From: Streptomyces filamentosus
Lineage (GTDB): Bacteria > Actinomycetota > Actinomycetes > Streptomycetales > Streptomycetaceae
NCBI RefSeq assembly: GCF_014654895.1
Contig: NZ_BNBE01000002.1
Span: 1,054,001 to 1,118,000, forward strand
Direction of reading: 5' to 3'
DNA: 64,000 nt
Below, in pieces: positions 33,796 to 42,548 of the stretch (position 1 is the stretch's first letter; the number at the start of each line of letters is the position of its first letter). Below the pieces are notes generated by a model. The model was not told where the DNA came from and made no database searches. It was given only the letters and a program-made list of their open reading frames with translations. The position numbers and the translations under genes are program-made.

Positions 33796-34377
33796 ATGAG
33801 CGCCCCGCGCACCGCCCTGTCCCTCACCCCCGCCGCACTGCGCGCCCTCACCGAGGAGGGCCGCGCGCCGCGCCTGCTCGACGTGCGCACCCCGGGCGAG
33901 TTCCGCACCGTCCACATCCCCGGCGCGTACAACGTCCCGCTGCACACCCTGCGCGAGCACCGCGCCGAGCTCCTGTCGCACCTGGACGAGGACGTCGTGC
34001 TCGTCTGTCGCTCCGGCCAGCGCGCCCGGGAGGCCGAGCAGGCCCTCGGCCAGGCCGGCCTGCCGGGCCTGCGCGTCCTGGAGGGCGGCATGAACGCCTG
34101 GGAGGCGGCGGGCGCACCCGTGGAGCGGGGCGCCGAGCGCTGGGACATGGAGCGCCAGGTCCGTCTGGTGGCGGGCTCGATCGTGCTGACCACCGGTCTG
34201 GTCGGCCTCCTGGTCCCCGGCGCCCACCTCATCGGCACCGCCGTCGGCGCCGGCCTGACCTACGCCGCGCTCAGCAACTCCTGTGCCATGGGCGTCCTGC
34301 TCTCCAAGCTCCCCTACAACCGCGGCCCCCGGACCGACCTCCGCACCGTGATCGCGGAGCTGCGGAGCGCGTCGTGA
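33796..34377 (+). CDS. Rhodanese-DUF2892 membrane sulfurtransferase (YgaP-like)
   Basis: 193 residues. The rhodanese domain is at about 8-110 with active loop CRSGQRAREAEQ. A two-helix DUF2892 hairpin follows (RLVAGSIVLTTGLVGLLVPG, LIGTAVGAGLTYAALSNSCA) with a Cys in SNSCAMGVLLSKLPYN near the membrane end. This layout is that of YgaP, the only well-studied membrane rhodanese. The membrane Cys could relay sulfur across or to the exporter. Own operator and start; overlaps the TauE gene by 4 bases, so the two are coupled. Confidence 0.92.
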   Translation: MSAPRTALSLTPAALRALTEEGRAPRLLDVRTPGEFRTVHIPGAYNVPLHTLREHRAELLSHLDEDVVLVCRSGQRAREAEQALGQAGLPGLRVLEGGMNAWEAAGAPVERGAERWDMERQVRLVAGSIVLTTGLVGLLVPGAHLIGTAVGAGLTYAALSNSCAMGVLLSKLPYNRGPRTDLRTVIAELRSAS

Positions 34378-35243
34378 CCGCCCTGATCGTCGCGGCCTCC
34401 CTGCTCATCGGCGTCAGCCTCGGCATCCTCGGCGGCGGCGGGTCCATCCTCACCGTCCCGATCCTGGTCTACCTCGCCGGGCAGGACACCAAGGAGGCCA
34501 TCGCCACCTCGCTGTTCGTCGTCGGCGTCACCAGCCTCGCCGCCCTGGTCCCGCACGCCCGCGCCCACCGGGTGCGGTGGCGGACCGGCCTGCTCTTCGG
34601 CGCCTTCAGCATGGCGGGCGCGTACGGCGGCGGACGGCTCGCCGAGTACATACCCGGCACGGTCCTGCTCGTCGCGTTCGCGCTGATGATGCTCGCCACC
34701 GCCTTCGCGATGCTCCGGAAGCCGCGCGACGGCGCGAAGAGGGCGGCCCGGCCCGCCCACCGCGACCTGCCGCTCAAGCACATCGCCGTCGAGGGACTCG
34801 TCGTCGGCGCCGTGACCGGCCTGGTCGGCTCCGGCGGCGGGTTCCTCGTCGTCCCCGCCCTCGCCATCCTCGGCGGACTGCCCATGGGCATCGCGGTCGG
34901 CACCTCGCTCCTCGTCATCGCGATGAAGTCCTTCGCCGGACTCGCCGGACACCTCTCCGGGGTGTCCATCGACTGGGGCGTCGCCCTGACGGTGACCGTG
35001 GCGGCGGTCGCGGGCAGCCTGATCGGCGCCCGCCTCGCCGGACGCATCCCGCAGGACGCGCTGCGCAAGGCCTTCGGCTGGTTCGTCGTGGTGATGGGCG
35101 TCTTCGTGCTCGCCCAGCAGCTCGACTCCGCCGTCTGGACCCACCCCGCCACCTGGGCGGTGCTCGGCGCGGCCGGAGCGGCGACGGCTGCGGGCCGGGC
35201 GGTGCGGCGGACGCGGCACCGGGCCGTCACGGCCCGCGAGTGA
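34374..35243 (+). CDS. TauE/SafE-family sulfur-compound exporter
   Basis: 289 residues with about eight hydrophobic helices. The two repeat signatures of the family are visible: LLIGVSLGILGGGGSILTVP and LVVGAVTGLVGSGGGFLVVP. Both begin a four-helix half. GTG start overlaps the preceding stop (GTGA). It probably exports sulfite, thiosulfate or a related anion made by the persulfide enzymes. Direction and substrate are inferred from family and context. Confidence 0.92.
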   Translation: MTALIVAASLLIGVSLGILGGGGSILTVPILVYLAGQDTKEAIATSLFVVGVTSLAALVPHARAHRVRWRTGLLFGAFSMAGAYGGGRLAEYIPGTVLLVAFALMMLATAFAMLRKPRDGAKRAARPAHRDLPLKHIAVEGLVVGAVTGLVGSGGGFLVVPALAILGGLPMGIAVGTSLLVIAMKSFAGLAGHLSGVSIDWGVALTVTVAAVAGSLIGARLAGRIPQDALRKAFGWFVVVMGVFVLAQQLDSAVWTHPATWAVLGAAGAATAAGRAVRRTRHRAVTARE

Positions 35244-35261
35244 CCGGTACCAGCCGATTTA

Positions 35262-35277
35262 ATACCCTAGGGGGTAT
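35262..35277. promoter_or_regulatory. CstR-type operator 4, autoregulatory
   Basis: ATACCCTAGGGGGTAT overlaps TATACT (35275-35280), the probable -10 box of the repressor gene that starts at 35314. Confidence 0.85.
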
Positions 35278-35313
35278 ACTGGAAGCCGGGGGGGAGACGA
35301 GAGGAGGACGGCC

Positions 35314-35580
35314 GTGCAGGTCGACGAGGAAGCGATGGCGCCGGTGCTCAACCGCCTGCGGCGCGCCCAGGGACAGCTGGCCGGAGTCATCTCCATGGTG
35401 GAATCGGGCCGTGACTGCAAGGACGTGGTGACCCAGCTGGCCGCCGTCTCCCGGGCCCTGGACCGGGCCGGGTTCAAGATCGTGGCGAGCGGGATGCGCC
35501 AGTGCCTGGCCGACGACTCCCCGGACGCCCCTCCCATGTCGGAGGCCGAACTGGAGAAGCTCTTCCTGGCGCTCGCCTGA
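35314..35580 (+). CDS. CsoR-family repressor of the CstR (persulfide-sensing) type
   Basis: 88 residues, all-helical DUF156 fold. Cys35 (SGRDCKDV) and Cys64 (GMRQCLAD) match the two conserved cysteines. The copper-ligand His expected four residues before the second Cys is Gly60, so the Cu(I) site of CsoR is missing. A dithiol without His is the mark of CstR, which forms di- or trisulfide bridges with persulfide and leaves DNA. It follows an operator in its own promoter. Closest to the persulfide genes, so assigned to them. Confidence 0.92.
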   Translation: MQVDEEAMAPVLNRLRRAQGQLAGVISMVESGRDCKDVVTQLAAVSRALDRAGFKIVASGMRQCLADDSPDAPPMSEAELEKLFLALA

Positions 35581-35607
35581 GCCCGTGACGCCGACCGGCC
35601 CCGCCCG

Positions 35608-35652
35608 GATCCCCAGCCTCGGATCCCCCCCTGGATCCCCACCCGGATCCCC
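35608..35652. repeat. Four direct repeats of GGATCCCC
   Basis: Copies start at 35608, 35621, 35633 and 35645, a 12-13 bp period, between the repressor and TetR genes. No function is evident. Confidence 0.5.
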
Positions 35653-35806
35653 CTCCGATTACGGCCCGTTCCCCCGCCCCACCCCCTCGGACCCCGCCGC
35701 CCGGACGCCGCGCGACGGGGTCCGGCGGCGTCCGCGCCTCCTATGCTGACCAGGTACGGAACAACCAGGCCAGGGATGGCCCGCGACCGAAGGGGCACCC
35801 CGCTCG

Positions 35807-36397
35807 ATGAGCCCGAAGCAGCAGCGCGGAGCAGTCACCGCCGAGCGCGTCCTCGACGCCGCGCTCGACCTCTACGCGAGCGAGGGCGAGGCGGGCGTCA
35901 CCGTCTCCGCCCTGACCCGGGCGAGCGGCGTCAGCACCGGCAGCCTCTACCACCACTTCGGCAACCTCCACGGGGTGATCAGCGCCCTCGCCCTGCGCTG
36001 GCTGGGCCGCCTCCTCGGCGAACTGGCCACCGCCCTGACCTCCCACCAGGACGCCCGCTCCGGCATCGAGGCCGTCGTCCGCGCCTATCTGGAGTTCGTC
36101 CGCACCCGGCCGGCCGCCGCCCGGCTGCTGCACTCCCCCTTCGCCGACCAGGAGGGCACGGCCCGCGCCGCCGAGATCCGCGACAACCAGGAGGCCCGGC
36201 TCACCCCGATCGAGCAGTGGCTCGACGGGCACCGCAAGGCCGGCGAGCTCGCCGACCTCCCCACCCCGGTCATCGAGGCCCTGGTGCTGGGCCCGGTCAT
36301 CGGCATGGCCCGCCGCTGGCTGACCCTCGGGGACGTCGACCTCGAAGAGGCCGCCCGGGTCCTCCCCGACCGCATCTGGCGCTCGGTCGGCCCCTGA
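35807..36397 (+). CDS. TetR-family transcriptional regulator
   Basis: 196 residues. The N-terminal helix-turn-helix is at about 12-58 (AERVLDAALDLYASEGEAGV, SALTRASGVSTGSLYHHFGN). The variable helical C-terminal domain (VRAYLEFVRTRPAAARLLHS) is typical. It lies downstream of the CstR repressor but is separated by 226 bp, so it is an independent unit. Ligand unknown. Confidence 0.93.
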   Translation: MSPKQQRGAVTAERVLDAALDLYASEGEAGVTVSALTRASGVSTGSLYHHFGNLHGVISALALRWLGRLLGELATALTSHQDARSGIEAVVRAYLEFVRTRPAAARLLHSPFADQEGTARAAEIRDNQEARLTPIEQWLDGHRKAGELADLPTPVIEALVLGPVIGMARRWLTLGDVDLEEAARVLPDRIWRSVGP

Positions 36398-36481
36398 CGC
36401 TCCCCTGCGGGGCCGGTCGCCCGGAGCCGCCGGCGCCTGCGAAAATGACCCCCGACCTCGGGTGATCGAAGGGGGAACGTC

Positions 36482-36685
36482 ATGGTCACGGTTCTGCTGG
36501 CGGGGATGGTCGGCCTCGCCGTCGTCGGGTGCGGGTGCGTGGTGTGGGCGGCGCGGGGCGGTCCGCGCTGGGTGCGCGGCGTCGCCCGCGCGACCCTCGC
36601 CGCCGGCGAGGGCGTGCGCCGCCTGCCGCGGCGGTCCCAGGGAGGCGGGTCGTCGCAGAACCAGGGGGACTCCGGCGGCGACTAG
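36482..36685 (+). CDS. Small single-pass membrane protein
   Basis: 67 residues. There is one hydrophobic helix at 3-24 (TVLLAGMVGLAVVGCGCVVWA), then a basic and Ser/Gln/Gly-rich tail. A strong GGGGGAAC lies 4 bases upstream. It may be an outer or inner membrane small protein; no family known. Confidence 0.6.
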   Translation: MVTVLLAGMVGLAVVGCGCVVWAARGGPRWVRGVARATLAAGEGVRRLPRRSQGGGSSQNQGDSGGD

Positions 36686-36732
36686 TCCGGCGGGCCGCCG
36701 GTCGCCGGTCACCGACGGCCACCGGGCACCGG

Positions 36733-36764
36733 CGGACCACCGCCTCAGCGGACCACCGCCTCAG
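36733..36764. repeat. Two tandem 16-bp repeats at the BCCT gene stop
   Basis: CGGACCACCGCCTCAG occurs twice without a gap (36733-36748, 36749-36764). The BCCT stop codon lies in the second copy. A degenerate third follows inside the gene. Confidence 0.55.
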
Positions 36765-38572
36765 CGGGCCACCGGGTCCGCCGGGGGGACCGCCGGGCCG
36801 TCCGCGTCCCCGCCGGGGGCGCCGTCCGTGCTTCCCGAGGCGCCGTCCGGGTCTCCGCCGGGGGTGCCGGGACCGATGCGGAGCTCGAAGTCGCCGTCGT
36901 ACCTCTCGTGTCCGGCGATCACCGCGACGCCGACGACCTCCTCGCCGACCCGCCCGCGCACGATCAGCGGGTCCTCGCGCAGATCGCGCATGAGGGCCAC
37001 GCACATGCCGATCATGACGAGGACGAACGGGGCGGCCACCAGGATCGTGAGGTTCTGGAGGCCCGCCAGGGCGTCGCCCTGCCCGTCGCCGATGAGCAGC
37101 ATGATCGCCGCGACGGCCCCGGTGACCACGCCCCAGAAGACGACCACCGGGCGGGTCGGCTCCATCGCCCCGCGCTGGGACAGGGTGCCCATCACGATCG
37201 AGGCGGCGTCCGCGCCCGACACGAAGAAGATCCCGACGAGGACCATGACGAGCAGGCTCATCACGCCCGCCATCGGGAACTCCTGGAGCAGTCCGAAGAG
37301 CTGCCCCTCCGGGGTGGTCTCGCCGGCCAGCTCGCCCCGCTCGCTCAGCCGCATCGCCGTGCCGCCGAAGATCGCGAACCAGACCAGGCTGACCGTGCTC
37401 GGCACCAGGATGACGCCGCCGATGAACTGACGGATCGTCCGGCCCCGGCTGATCCGGGCGATGAACATGCCGACGAAGGGCGTCCACGAGATCCACCACG
37501 CCCAGTAGAAGACGGTCCAGCTGCCGAGCCAGTCGTGGATGTCGTCGCCGCTGGTGGCCTCGGTGCGGCCGGCCAGCTGGGGCAGGTCGCCGAGGTAGGC
37601 GGCGATCGAGGTCGGCAGCAGGTCGAGGACGATGATCGTGGGTCCCGCGACGAAGACGAAGACCGCGAGGAGCAGCGCCAGCACCATGTTGATGTTGGAG
37701 AGCCACTGGATGCCCTTCTCCACGCCGGAGACCGCGGACATCACGAAGGCGACCGTGAGCACGGCGATGACGGCGACGAGCAGGCCGGTGCCGGTCTTCT
37801 CCATCCAGCCCAGCTCCTCCACGCCGCTGCCGATCTGGAGCGCGCCGAGCCCCAGCGAGGCCGCCGAGCCGAACAGCGTGGCGAAGATGGCGAGGATGTC
37901 GATGACCCGTCCGGGCCCGCCGAGCGCCCGGCGCTTCCCCATCAGCGGCACGAAGACGGCGCTGATGGTCTGCCGGCGCCGGCGGCGGAAGGTCGAGTAG
38001 GCGATGGCCAGGCCGACGACGGCGTAGATCGCCCACGGGTGGAGCGTCCAGTGGAAGAGCGTGGTGGCCATCGCCGTCTCCATCCGCTCGGCCGAGTCGG
38101 CCGGGGAGGTGCCGGGCGGCGGGGTGCCGTAGTGGGCGAGCGGTTCGCTCACGCCGTAGAACATCAGGCCGATGCCCATGCCGGCGCTGAACATCATGGC
38201 GATCCACGAGACCGTGCGGAACTCCGGCTCCTCGCCCTCCTGCCCGAGGGTGATCCGGCCGTAGCGGCTGATCGCCAGCCACAGCGCGAAGACGACGAAG
38301 CCGGAGGCGGCGAGCATGAACGCCCAGCCGCCGTCCCGGATCAGGCCGTCGAGGAGGCTGCTGGAGACGGATTCCAGGCTGTCCGTGGCCGTGGCGCCCC
38401 AGACGACGAAGGCGAGCGTGAGGACGGCGGTGACGCCGAAGACGACCGGATCGGTACGGGCCGGGTGGCGGCCCGCGTGGTCGGGCAGGTCCGCCGTCAC
38501 CGGCAGGAGGCCGCGCCCGGTGCCGTCCTTGCCGCCGCCCCGGTCCCCCGCCGGTTCTCTTTCGTCGTGCAC
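36761..38572 (-). CDS. BCCT-family glycine betaine/choline/carnitine transporter
   Basis: 603 residues with about twelve hydrophobic helices. The family signature in helix 8 is present: GSWTVFYWAWWISWTPFVGM, followed by FIARISRGRTIRQF. The N-terminus is hydrophilic and the C-terminal tail (GDPDGASGSTDGAPGGDADG) is acidic and Gly/Asp-rich. It would use the sodium or proton gradient to import compatible solutes. Regulation by osmolarity is usual in the family but not shown here. Confidence 0.93.
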   Translation of the reverse strand: MHDEREPAGDRGGGKDGTGRGLLPVTADLPDHAGRHPARTDPVVFGVTAVLTLAFVVWGATATDSLESVSSSLLDGLIRDGGWAFMLAASGFVVFALWLAISRYGRITLGQEGEEPEFRTVSWIAMMFSAGMGIGLMFYGVSEPLAHYGTPPPGTSPADSAERMETAMATTLFHWTLHPWAIYAVVGLAIAYSTFRRRRRQTISAVFVPLMGKRRALGGPGRVIDILAIFATLFGSAASLGLGALQIGSGVEELGWMEKTGTGLLVAVIAVLTVAFVMSAVSGVEKGIQWLSNINMVLALLLAVFVFVAGPTIIVLDLLPTSIAAYLGDLPQLAGRTEATSGDDIHDWLGSWTVFYWAWWISWTPFVGMFIARISRGRTIRQFIGGVILVPSTVSLVWFAIFGGTAMRLSERGELAGETTPEGQLFGLLQEFPMAGVMSLLVMVLVGIFFVSGADAASIVMGTLSQRGAMEPTRPVVVFWGVVTGAVAAIMLLIGDGQGDALAGLQNLTILVAAPFVLVMIGMCVALMRDLREDPLIVRGRVGEEVVGVAVIAGHERYDGDFELRIGPGTPGGDPDGASGSTDGAPGGDADGPAVPPADPVAR

Positions 38573-38706
38573 CGCGCATCCCCTTTCCCTGCCAAATGGG
38601 ACGAACCTCTCATGTCCTGGTAAGGCAGTATCACGAACGGGGGCGAAGTCGTCGGACCAACAGGCCCCGGGCGGAGGCGGTTTCGCGGGACCGCTTCCGC
38701 CCCGTC

Positions 38707-38776
38707 GGTTCCGTGCGGTCGGTTCCGTGCGGTCGGTTCCGTGCGGTCAGTTCTGCGAGGTCAGTTCCGTGAGGTC
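38707..38776. repeat. Five tandem 14-bp repeats over the stop of the DUF4132 gene
   Basis: Three identical copies of GGTTCCGTGCGGTC (38707-38748) are followed by two variants (AGTTCTGCGAGGTC, AGTTCCGTGAGGTC). The stop codon is at 38747-38749. Confidence 0.65.
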
Positions 38777-41700
38777 GGTGAGGAGTTCGGAGACGAGGAC
38801 GGGGTCGAGGTCGGCGAAGCGGAGCGGATAGGTGCGGCTCTCCCAGTGGTCGCCGGGGTGGGCGTCCAGCCAGACGGTCCTCAGGGTCTGCTCGGGGGCC
38901 TCGTCGGGCACCCCCACCGCGATGCCGGGCTCCAGCTGGACGACGAGGTGGCGTTCCGGGCCGACGCGGCGGGAGAACCAGCGCTCGACGCCGGCGTCCT
39001 GCGGGACGCCCCGCTCCCAGCCGCGCTTCTGGAGGCCGAGGAGCCGGCCGACCGGGACGGTGACGCCCTCGAAGCGGGTGAGGCGGGCGCCCGCGGCCTC
39101 CTCGGCGGAGGGCGCGTGGAGCGGGCGGGCGACCTGCGGGAAGGGCTGGACGAGCTCGTGGTCGGCGAGGATTTCGGCCCAGACTCCGAGCTCGCCGGCG
39201 AACCGGAGGGGGTGCGGGAGGGTGACGGTGGCGTCGTCGGCGACGGTCAGCGGCTCGTCGCGGGCGTCGGCGCAGACGCCGGCCGGGGTGACCCGGAAGG
39301 TGACGGCGGCGCCGTCCTGCCCGGCGCTCCAGACGAGGCGGCGGGCGAGGTGCCGGACGAGGGGGTGCTCGACGAACAGCTGCCGGAACTCGGCGCCGGT
39401 CCAGGAGCGGCCGTCGACCATCGCGGCCTCCAGGCGGCGGACCTGGTCGGCGGCGATGGCCCGGACGTCCTTCTTGAGTGCGAGGAACCGCTTGCGCTCG
39501 GCGGTCGCCAGTTCCTTCTCGTCGCGGACGCCGGGCTTGGGGAGGTCCTTGAGGCGGCGGCCCTCGGCGTCGCGGACGAAGGGCCGGAGGGCCTCGTCGA
39601 AGCCGACGGTGAAGCGGCGGGTGCCGTAGTCGACGGTGGTGGCGCCCTCGGCGTCGAGGCCGAGGTCGGGGACGAGCCGGTCGGCGAGCTGCTCGGCGGT
39701 GAGGCCGAGTTCGTCGGCGACCTCGGCGATCTTCTCCTGGGCCCGCTGCCTGAGGGCCTTGAACCTGACCCGCTGGGAGATGCCGTGGAGGTGGAGGAGG
39801 GCGCTGTCGGTGCCGATGGCGGCGAGCACGTCGAGCCCCTCGACGGCCCGGTGGTGGGCGCCCTCGCCGGGCCAGGCGCGGATGACGGGGGTGAGGGCGC
39901 GGACCGTCTCGTCGTCGCCGAACCAGCCGAGGGCCTGGAGGGTCCACGCCTCCTTCGGGGGCATGCCGACGACCCGCCACTCCTCGAAGAGGCCCCGGGC
40001 GAAGGCGGCGAGCGAGCCGGGCTCGCACACCTCGCGGACCCGGTCGAGGCCCGGATAGGGGGCGCCCGGCTTGGAGACGGCCAGCATGGTGAGCAGGTGG
40101 GAGACGGCGGGGACGGGCAGGGTGGCGCCGGTCCGCAGCCGGATCCGGGGCAGCACGCGGGGGTCGATCCAGGCGGCGGCCTGCGGCATCCGGGCGGGCA
40201 GGGCGGACACCAGCGGGTCGGTGGCGAGGAGCTGTTCGACGGCCTCGACGGCGCCGGGCCCGTACTCCCCGGCGGCGGTGCGGACGCCCTCGGGTCCCTG
40301 GGCGGCGACGAGCGCCCGGAGGGCGCCCTCGGCGGCGGTCCGCCCGGCCCCCGCGGCCCCGACGGCGTCGGGCACGAGGAGCCGGGCCGCGTCGGTGCCG
40401 TGGCGCAGCAGCCAGGTGCGGGCGGTGCGGCCGGCCGTCTTGAGGCGGTGCAGCCAGTGCGCCATCAGCCGGGCGACCCGGACGTCGAGGAAGGGCAGCA
40501 TCACCTCGGCCATCGCGGCGGGGTGATGGGGCGCCATCCGCAGCAGGGGCGGCAGGGCGGCCTCCTCGTGGGCGGCGACGAGCGGCTTGAAGACCTCGGC
40601 GCCGTCGTAGCAGTGGTCCATGCCGTCCCAGTCGGCGAGGAAGGGCCGGACGCGGTCGGCGGGGCCGTTGACCAGGACGCCGACGGTGTGCCAGGGGTGC
40701 AGGTCGCCCCGGAGGAGCTTGTCGACGAGGACGTCCAGCGGCTCGTACGCCTGCCAGCCGGTCACCCAGGACTCGGTGGTGGCCCAGGCGCTCCGCTCGC
40801 CGTCGCGCCAGGAGACGCGGGTGCCGTCCGGGGCGGCGGCGCCGGTGACGACCCGGGGCCTGGCCGTCGTGCGCGGCGCGGTCCACGGCGGGGTCACGAG
40901 GACGTCGGGGAGGGCGGCGAGGGGGGCGTCCTCGGAGGTGTCCTGGGCGCGGGTGAGCGGTTCCACCACCTCGGCGGCGTCCGCGGGCAGTTCCGGCAGG
41001 ACGGCGAGGGCGAGCGGGCGGTGGGTGGCGACGTGGCGGGTGAGCATCCGCCGGACCAGGGCGGCGTCGGCGCCGGCCGCGCGGGAGGCGGGGGCGAGGA
41101 GCCGCAGGGCGCGGACGGGGAAGCGGCGGGCGGCCTCGGCCAGTTCGACGCGGACGTGCTTGTCGCCGACGCGGTCGACGAGGGCCTGGAACGCCTCGTC
41201 GGAGGGGAAGGCGGCGAGGGCGGCGGCGAACGCCTTGAGGTCGTCGGCGCCGAGGTACTGGCGGTCGGTCTCGGTGACGAGGAAGGGGACCGTCGCGGTG
41301 CCGGTGCCGTCCGCGACGGTGGCGACGGTGGCCGCGCCCCAGCCGCGCCAGCCGAGGTCGAGGCGGCCGCCGAGGACGGCGGTCTGGTCGGCGGTGAGGG
41401 AGCAGGCCAGCATGTCGCGGACCGCGACCTGGGGGTGGTCGCGGGTGGCGGGGTCGGCGAGGCACTCGTCGGTCCAGGCGCGCTCGGTGGGCACCAGGTA
41501 GGAGACGGCGACGCGGCGGCGGGGGGTGGTGCGGCGGCGGGCGAGGGCGGTGACGGCGGCGGCGTAGGTGGCGTCGTCGGTGACGGCGAGGAGGGCGCGG
41601 ACCCGGTCGAGGGCGGCGTACGCCTCGCCGCGCTCCCAGCCGCGCTCGTCCTCGGCGGCGGTGTCGACGCCGCCGAGGACGCTGTCGCGGCCCACCTGGA

Positions 41701-42412
41701 GCCAGATCCGGCGGCATTCGAGGAGTTCGACGGCGGCGGCGGCGGCGAAGGGCAGTCCGTGCGCGAGGGTCCAGGCGTCGGCGACGGTGCGCCGGTCGGC
41801 CGCCTGGGGCAGGAGGGCGGCGAGGACGGCGGCGCCGAGGGGACCGGTGCTGCCGGCGTCGTGGGCGCGGGCGGCGTCGACGAGGGCGGCGTCGCTCCGC
41901 TCCGCGTCGAGGGCGCGGTCGGCCTCGGCGGCGAAGCGGCGGCGCCACTCGGCGAGGCGGGCGGGGGCCTCCGGGTCGGGTGCCTCGACCCGGACGGGAG
42001 TGCCGCCGCGGCGCGGCCGGAGATTCCGCTTCCACTCCTCGGGGAGGGTGAAGACGGTCTCCTCGGGCCGGACGACGGGGAGTTCGGGCGCCGCCCCGAC
42101 GGCCGGGGGGCCTTCGGGCGCGCGGGAGGCGGCGGGCGCGGCGGACTCGGCTCCGGGGGCGGAGGCGGGCGGGGGGACCACGGCGGCGCCGGCGACGGGG
42201 ACGTACCCCTTGCGCTCCTTCTCTCCGACGGCCCTGAGCAGGTGGGCGCCGGCGGCCTCGGGAGTGGGGAACTCCTTGACGCGGACCTGGCCCCCGGTGC
42301 CGATCCGCCCGAACCGGACGGTCACCGAGGCGCCTTCGGCCCCGGCTTCCCAGAACTTCCCCGCGCCGTCCCCGGCGTGCTCCCAGCGGCGCACGGTCCC
42401 TCCCGTTGTCAT
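38747..42412 (-). CDS. WGR and DUF4132 domain protein
   Basis: 1221 residues. The N-terminal WGR domain (about 1-70) has the family layout RRWEHAGDGAGKFWEAGAEG, with SVTVRFGRIGTGGQV. A long Ala/Pro linker is followed by a very large helical region that ends in a DUF4132 domain (near LTAEQLADRLVPDLGLD to the C-terminus). WGR domains occur in PARPs and bind nucleic acid. Bacterial WGR-DUF4132 proteins (MolR-like) have no assigned biochemistry. No membrane segment. Divergent from the iron-box gene. A regulatory or DNA-related function is inferred. Confidence 0.85.
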   Translation of the reverse strand: MTTGGTVRRWEHAGDGAGKFWEAGAEGASVTVRFGRIGTGGQVRVKEFPTPEAAGAHLLRAVGEKERKGYVPVAGAAVVPPPASAPGAESAAPAASRAPEGPPAVGAAPELPVVRPEETVFTLPEEWKRNLRPRRGGTPVRVEAPDPEAPARLAEWRRRFAAEADRALDAERSDAALVDAARAHDAGSTGPLGAAVLAALLPQAADRRTVADAWTLAHGLPFAAAAAVELLECRRIWLQVGRDSVLGGVDTAAEDERGWERGEAYAALDRVRALLAVTDDATYAAAVTALARRRTTPRRRVAVSYLVPTERAWTDECLADPATRDHPQVAVRDMLACSLTADQTAVLGGRLDLGWRGWGAATVATVADGTGTATVPFLVTETDRQYLGADDLKAFAAALAAFPSDEAFQALVDRVGDKHVRVELAEAARRFPVRALRLLAPASRAAGADAALVRRMLTRHVATHRPLALAVLPELPADAAEVVEPLTRAQDTSEDAPLAALPDVLVTPPWTAPRTTARPRVVTGAAAPDGTRVSWRDGERSAWATTESWVTGWQAYEPLDVLVDKLLRGDLHPWHTVGVLVNGPADRVRPFLADWDGMDHCYDGAEVFKPLVAAHEEAALPPLLRMAPHHPAAMAEVMLPFLDVRVARLMAHWLHRLKTAGRTARTWLLRHGTDAARLLVPDAVGAAGAGRTAAEGALRALVAAQGPEGVRTAAGEYGPGAVEAVEQLLATDPLVSALPARMPQAAAWIDPRVLPRIRLRTGATLPVPAVSHLLTMLAVSKPGAPYPGLDRVREVCEPGSLAAFARGLFEEWRVVGMPPKEAWTLQALGWFGDDETVRALTPVIRAWPGEGAHHRAVEGLDVLAAIGTDSALLHLHGISQRVRFKALRQRAQEKIAEVADELGLTAEQLADRLVPDLGLDAEGATTVDYGTRRFTVGFDEALRPFVRDAEGRRLKDLPKPGVRDEKELATAERKRFLALKKDVRAIAADQVRRLEAAMVDGRSWTGAEFRQLFVEHPLVRHLARRLVWSAGQDGAAVTFRVTPAGVCADARDEPLTVADDATVTLPHPLRFAGELGVWAEILADHELVQPFPQVARPLHAPSAEEAAGARLTRFEGVTVPVGRLLGLQKRGWERGVPQDAGVERWFSRRVGPERHLVVQLEPGIAVGVPDEAPEQTLRTVWLDAHPGDHWESRTYPLRFADLDPVLVSELLTDLTELTSQN

Positions 42413-42509
42413 TCGTCCGTTCTGTGGAGTGCACAGTAGCCGGGCCGACCGACAACGCCCGAAATCCCTCCGCTTACGGGGGTCCTGGACAGCACCTGCT
42501 CAGCAATGG

Positions 42510-42528
42510 TTAGGTTAGCCTTACCTAA
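42510..42528. promoter_or_regulatory. Iron box (IdeR/DmdR-type operator)
   Basis: TTAGGTTAGCCTTACCTAA matches the actinobacterial iron-box consensus at 17 of 19 positions. It lies 20 bp before the DUF2470 gene and 98 bp from the divergent DUF4132 gene start. Confidence 0.9.
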
Positions 42529-42548
42529 ATCCGAATGAGGAGAGTCCC

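Noticed and set aside
35314..35580. Copper-sensing CsoR
   Set aside because: The His ligand is replaced by Gly and the neighbours are persulfide genes, so CstR type is preferred.
38741..42439. A 1232-codon plus-strand frame opposite the DUF4132 gene
   Set aside because: Gly/Glu/Val-rich shadow of a real gene with WGR and DUF4132 features on the other strand.
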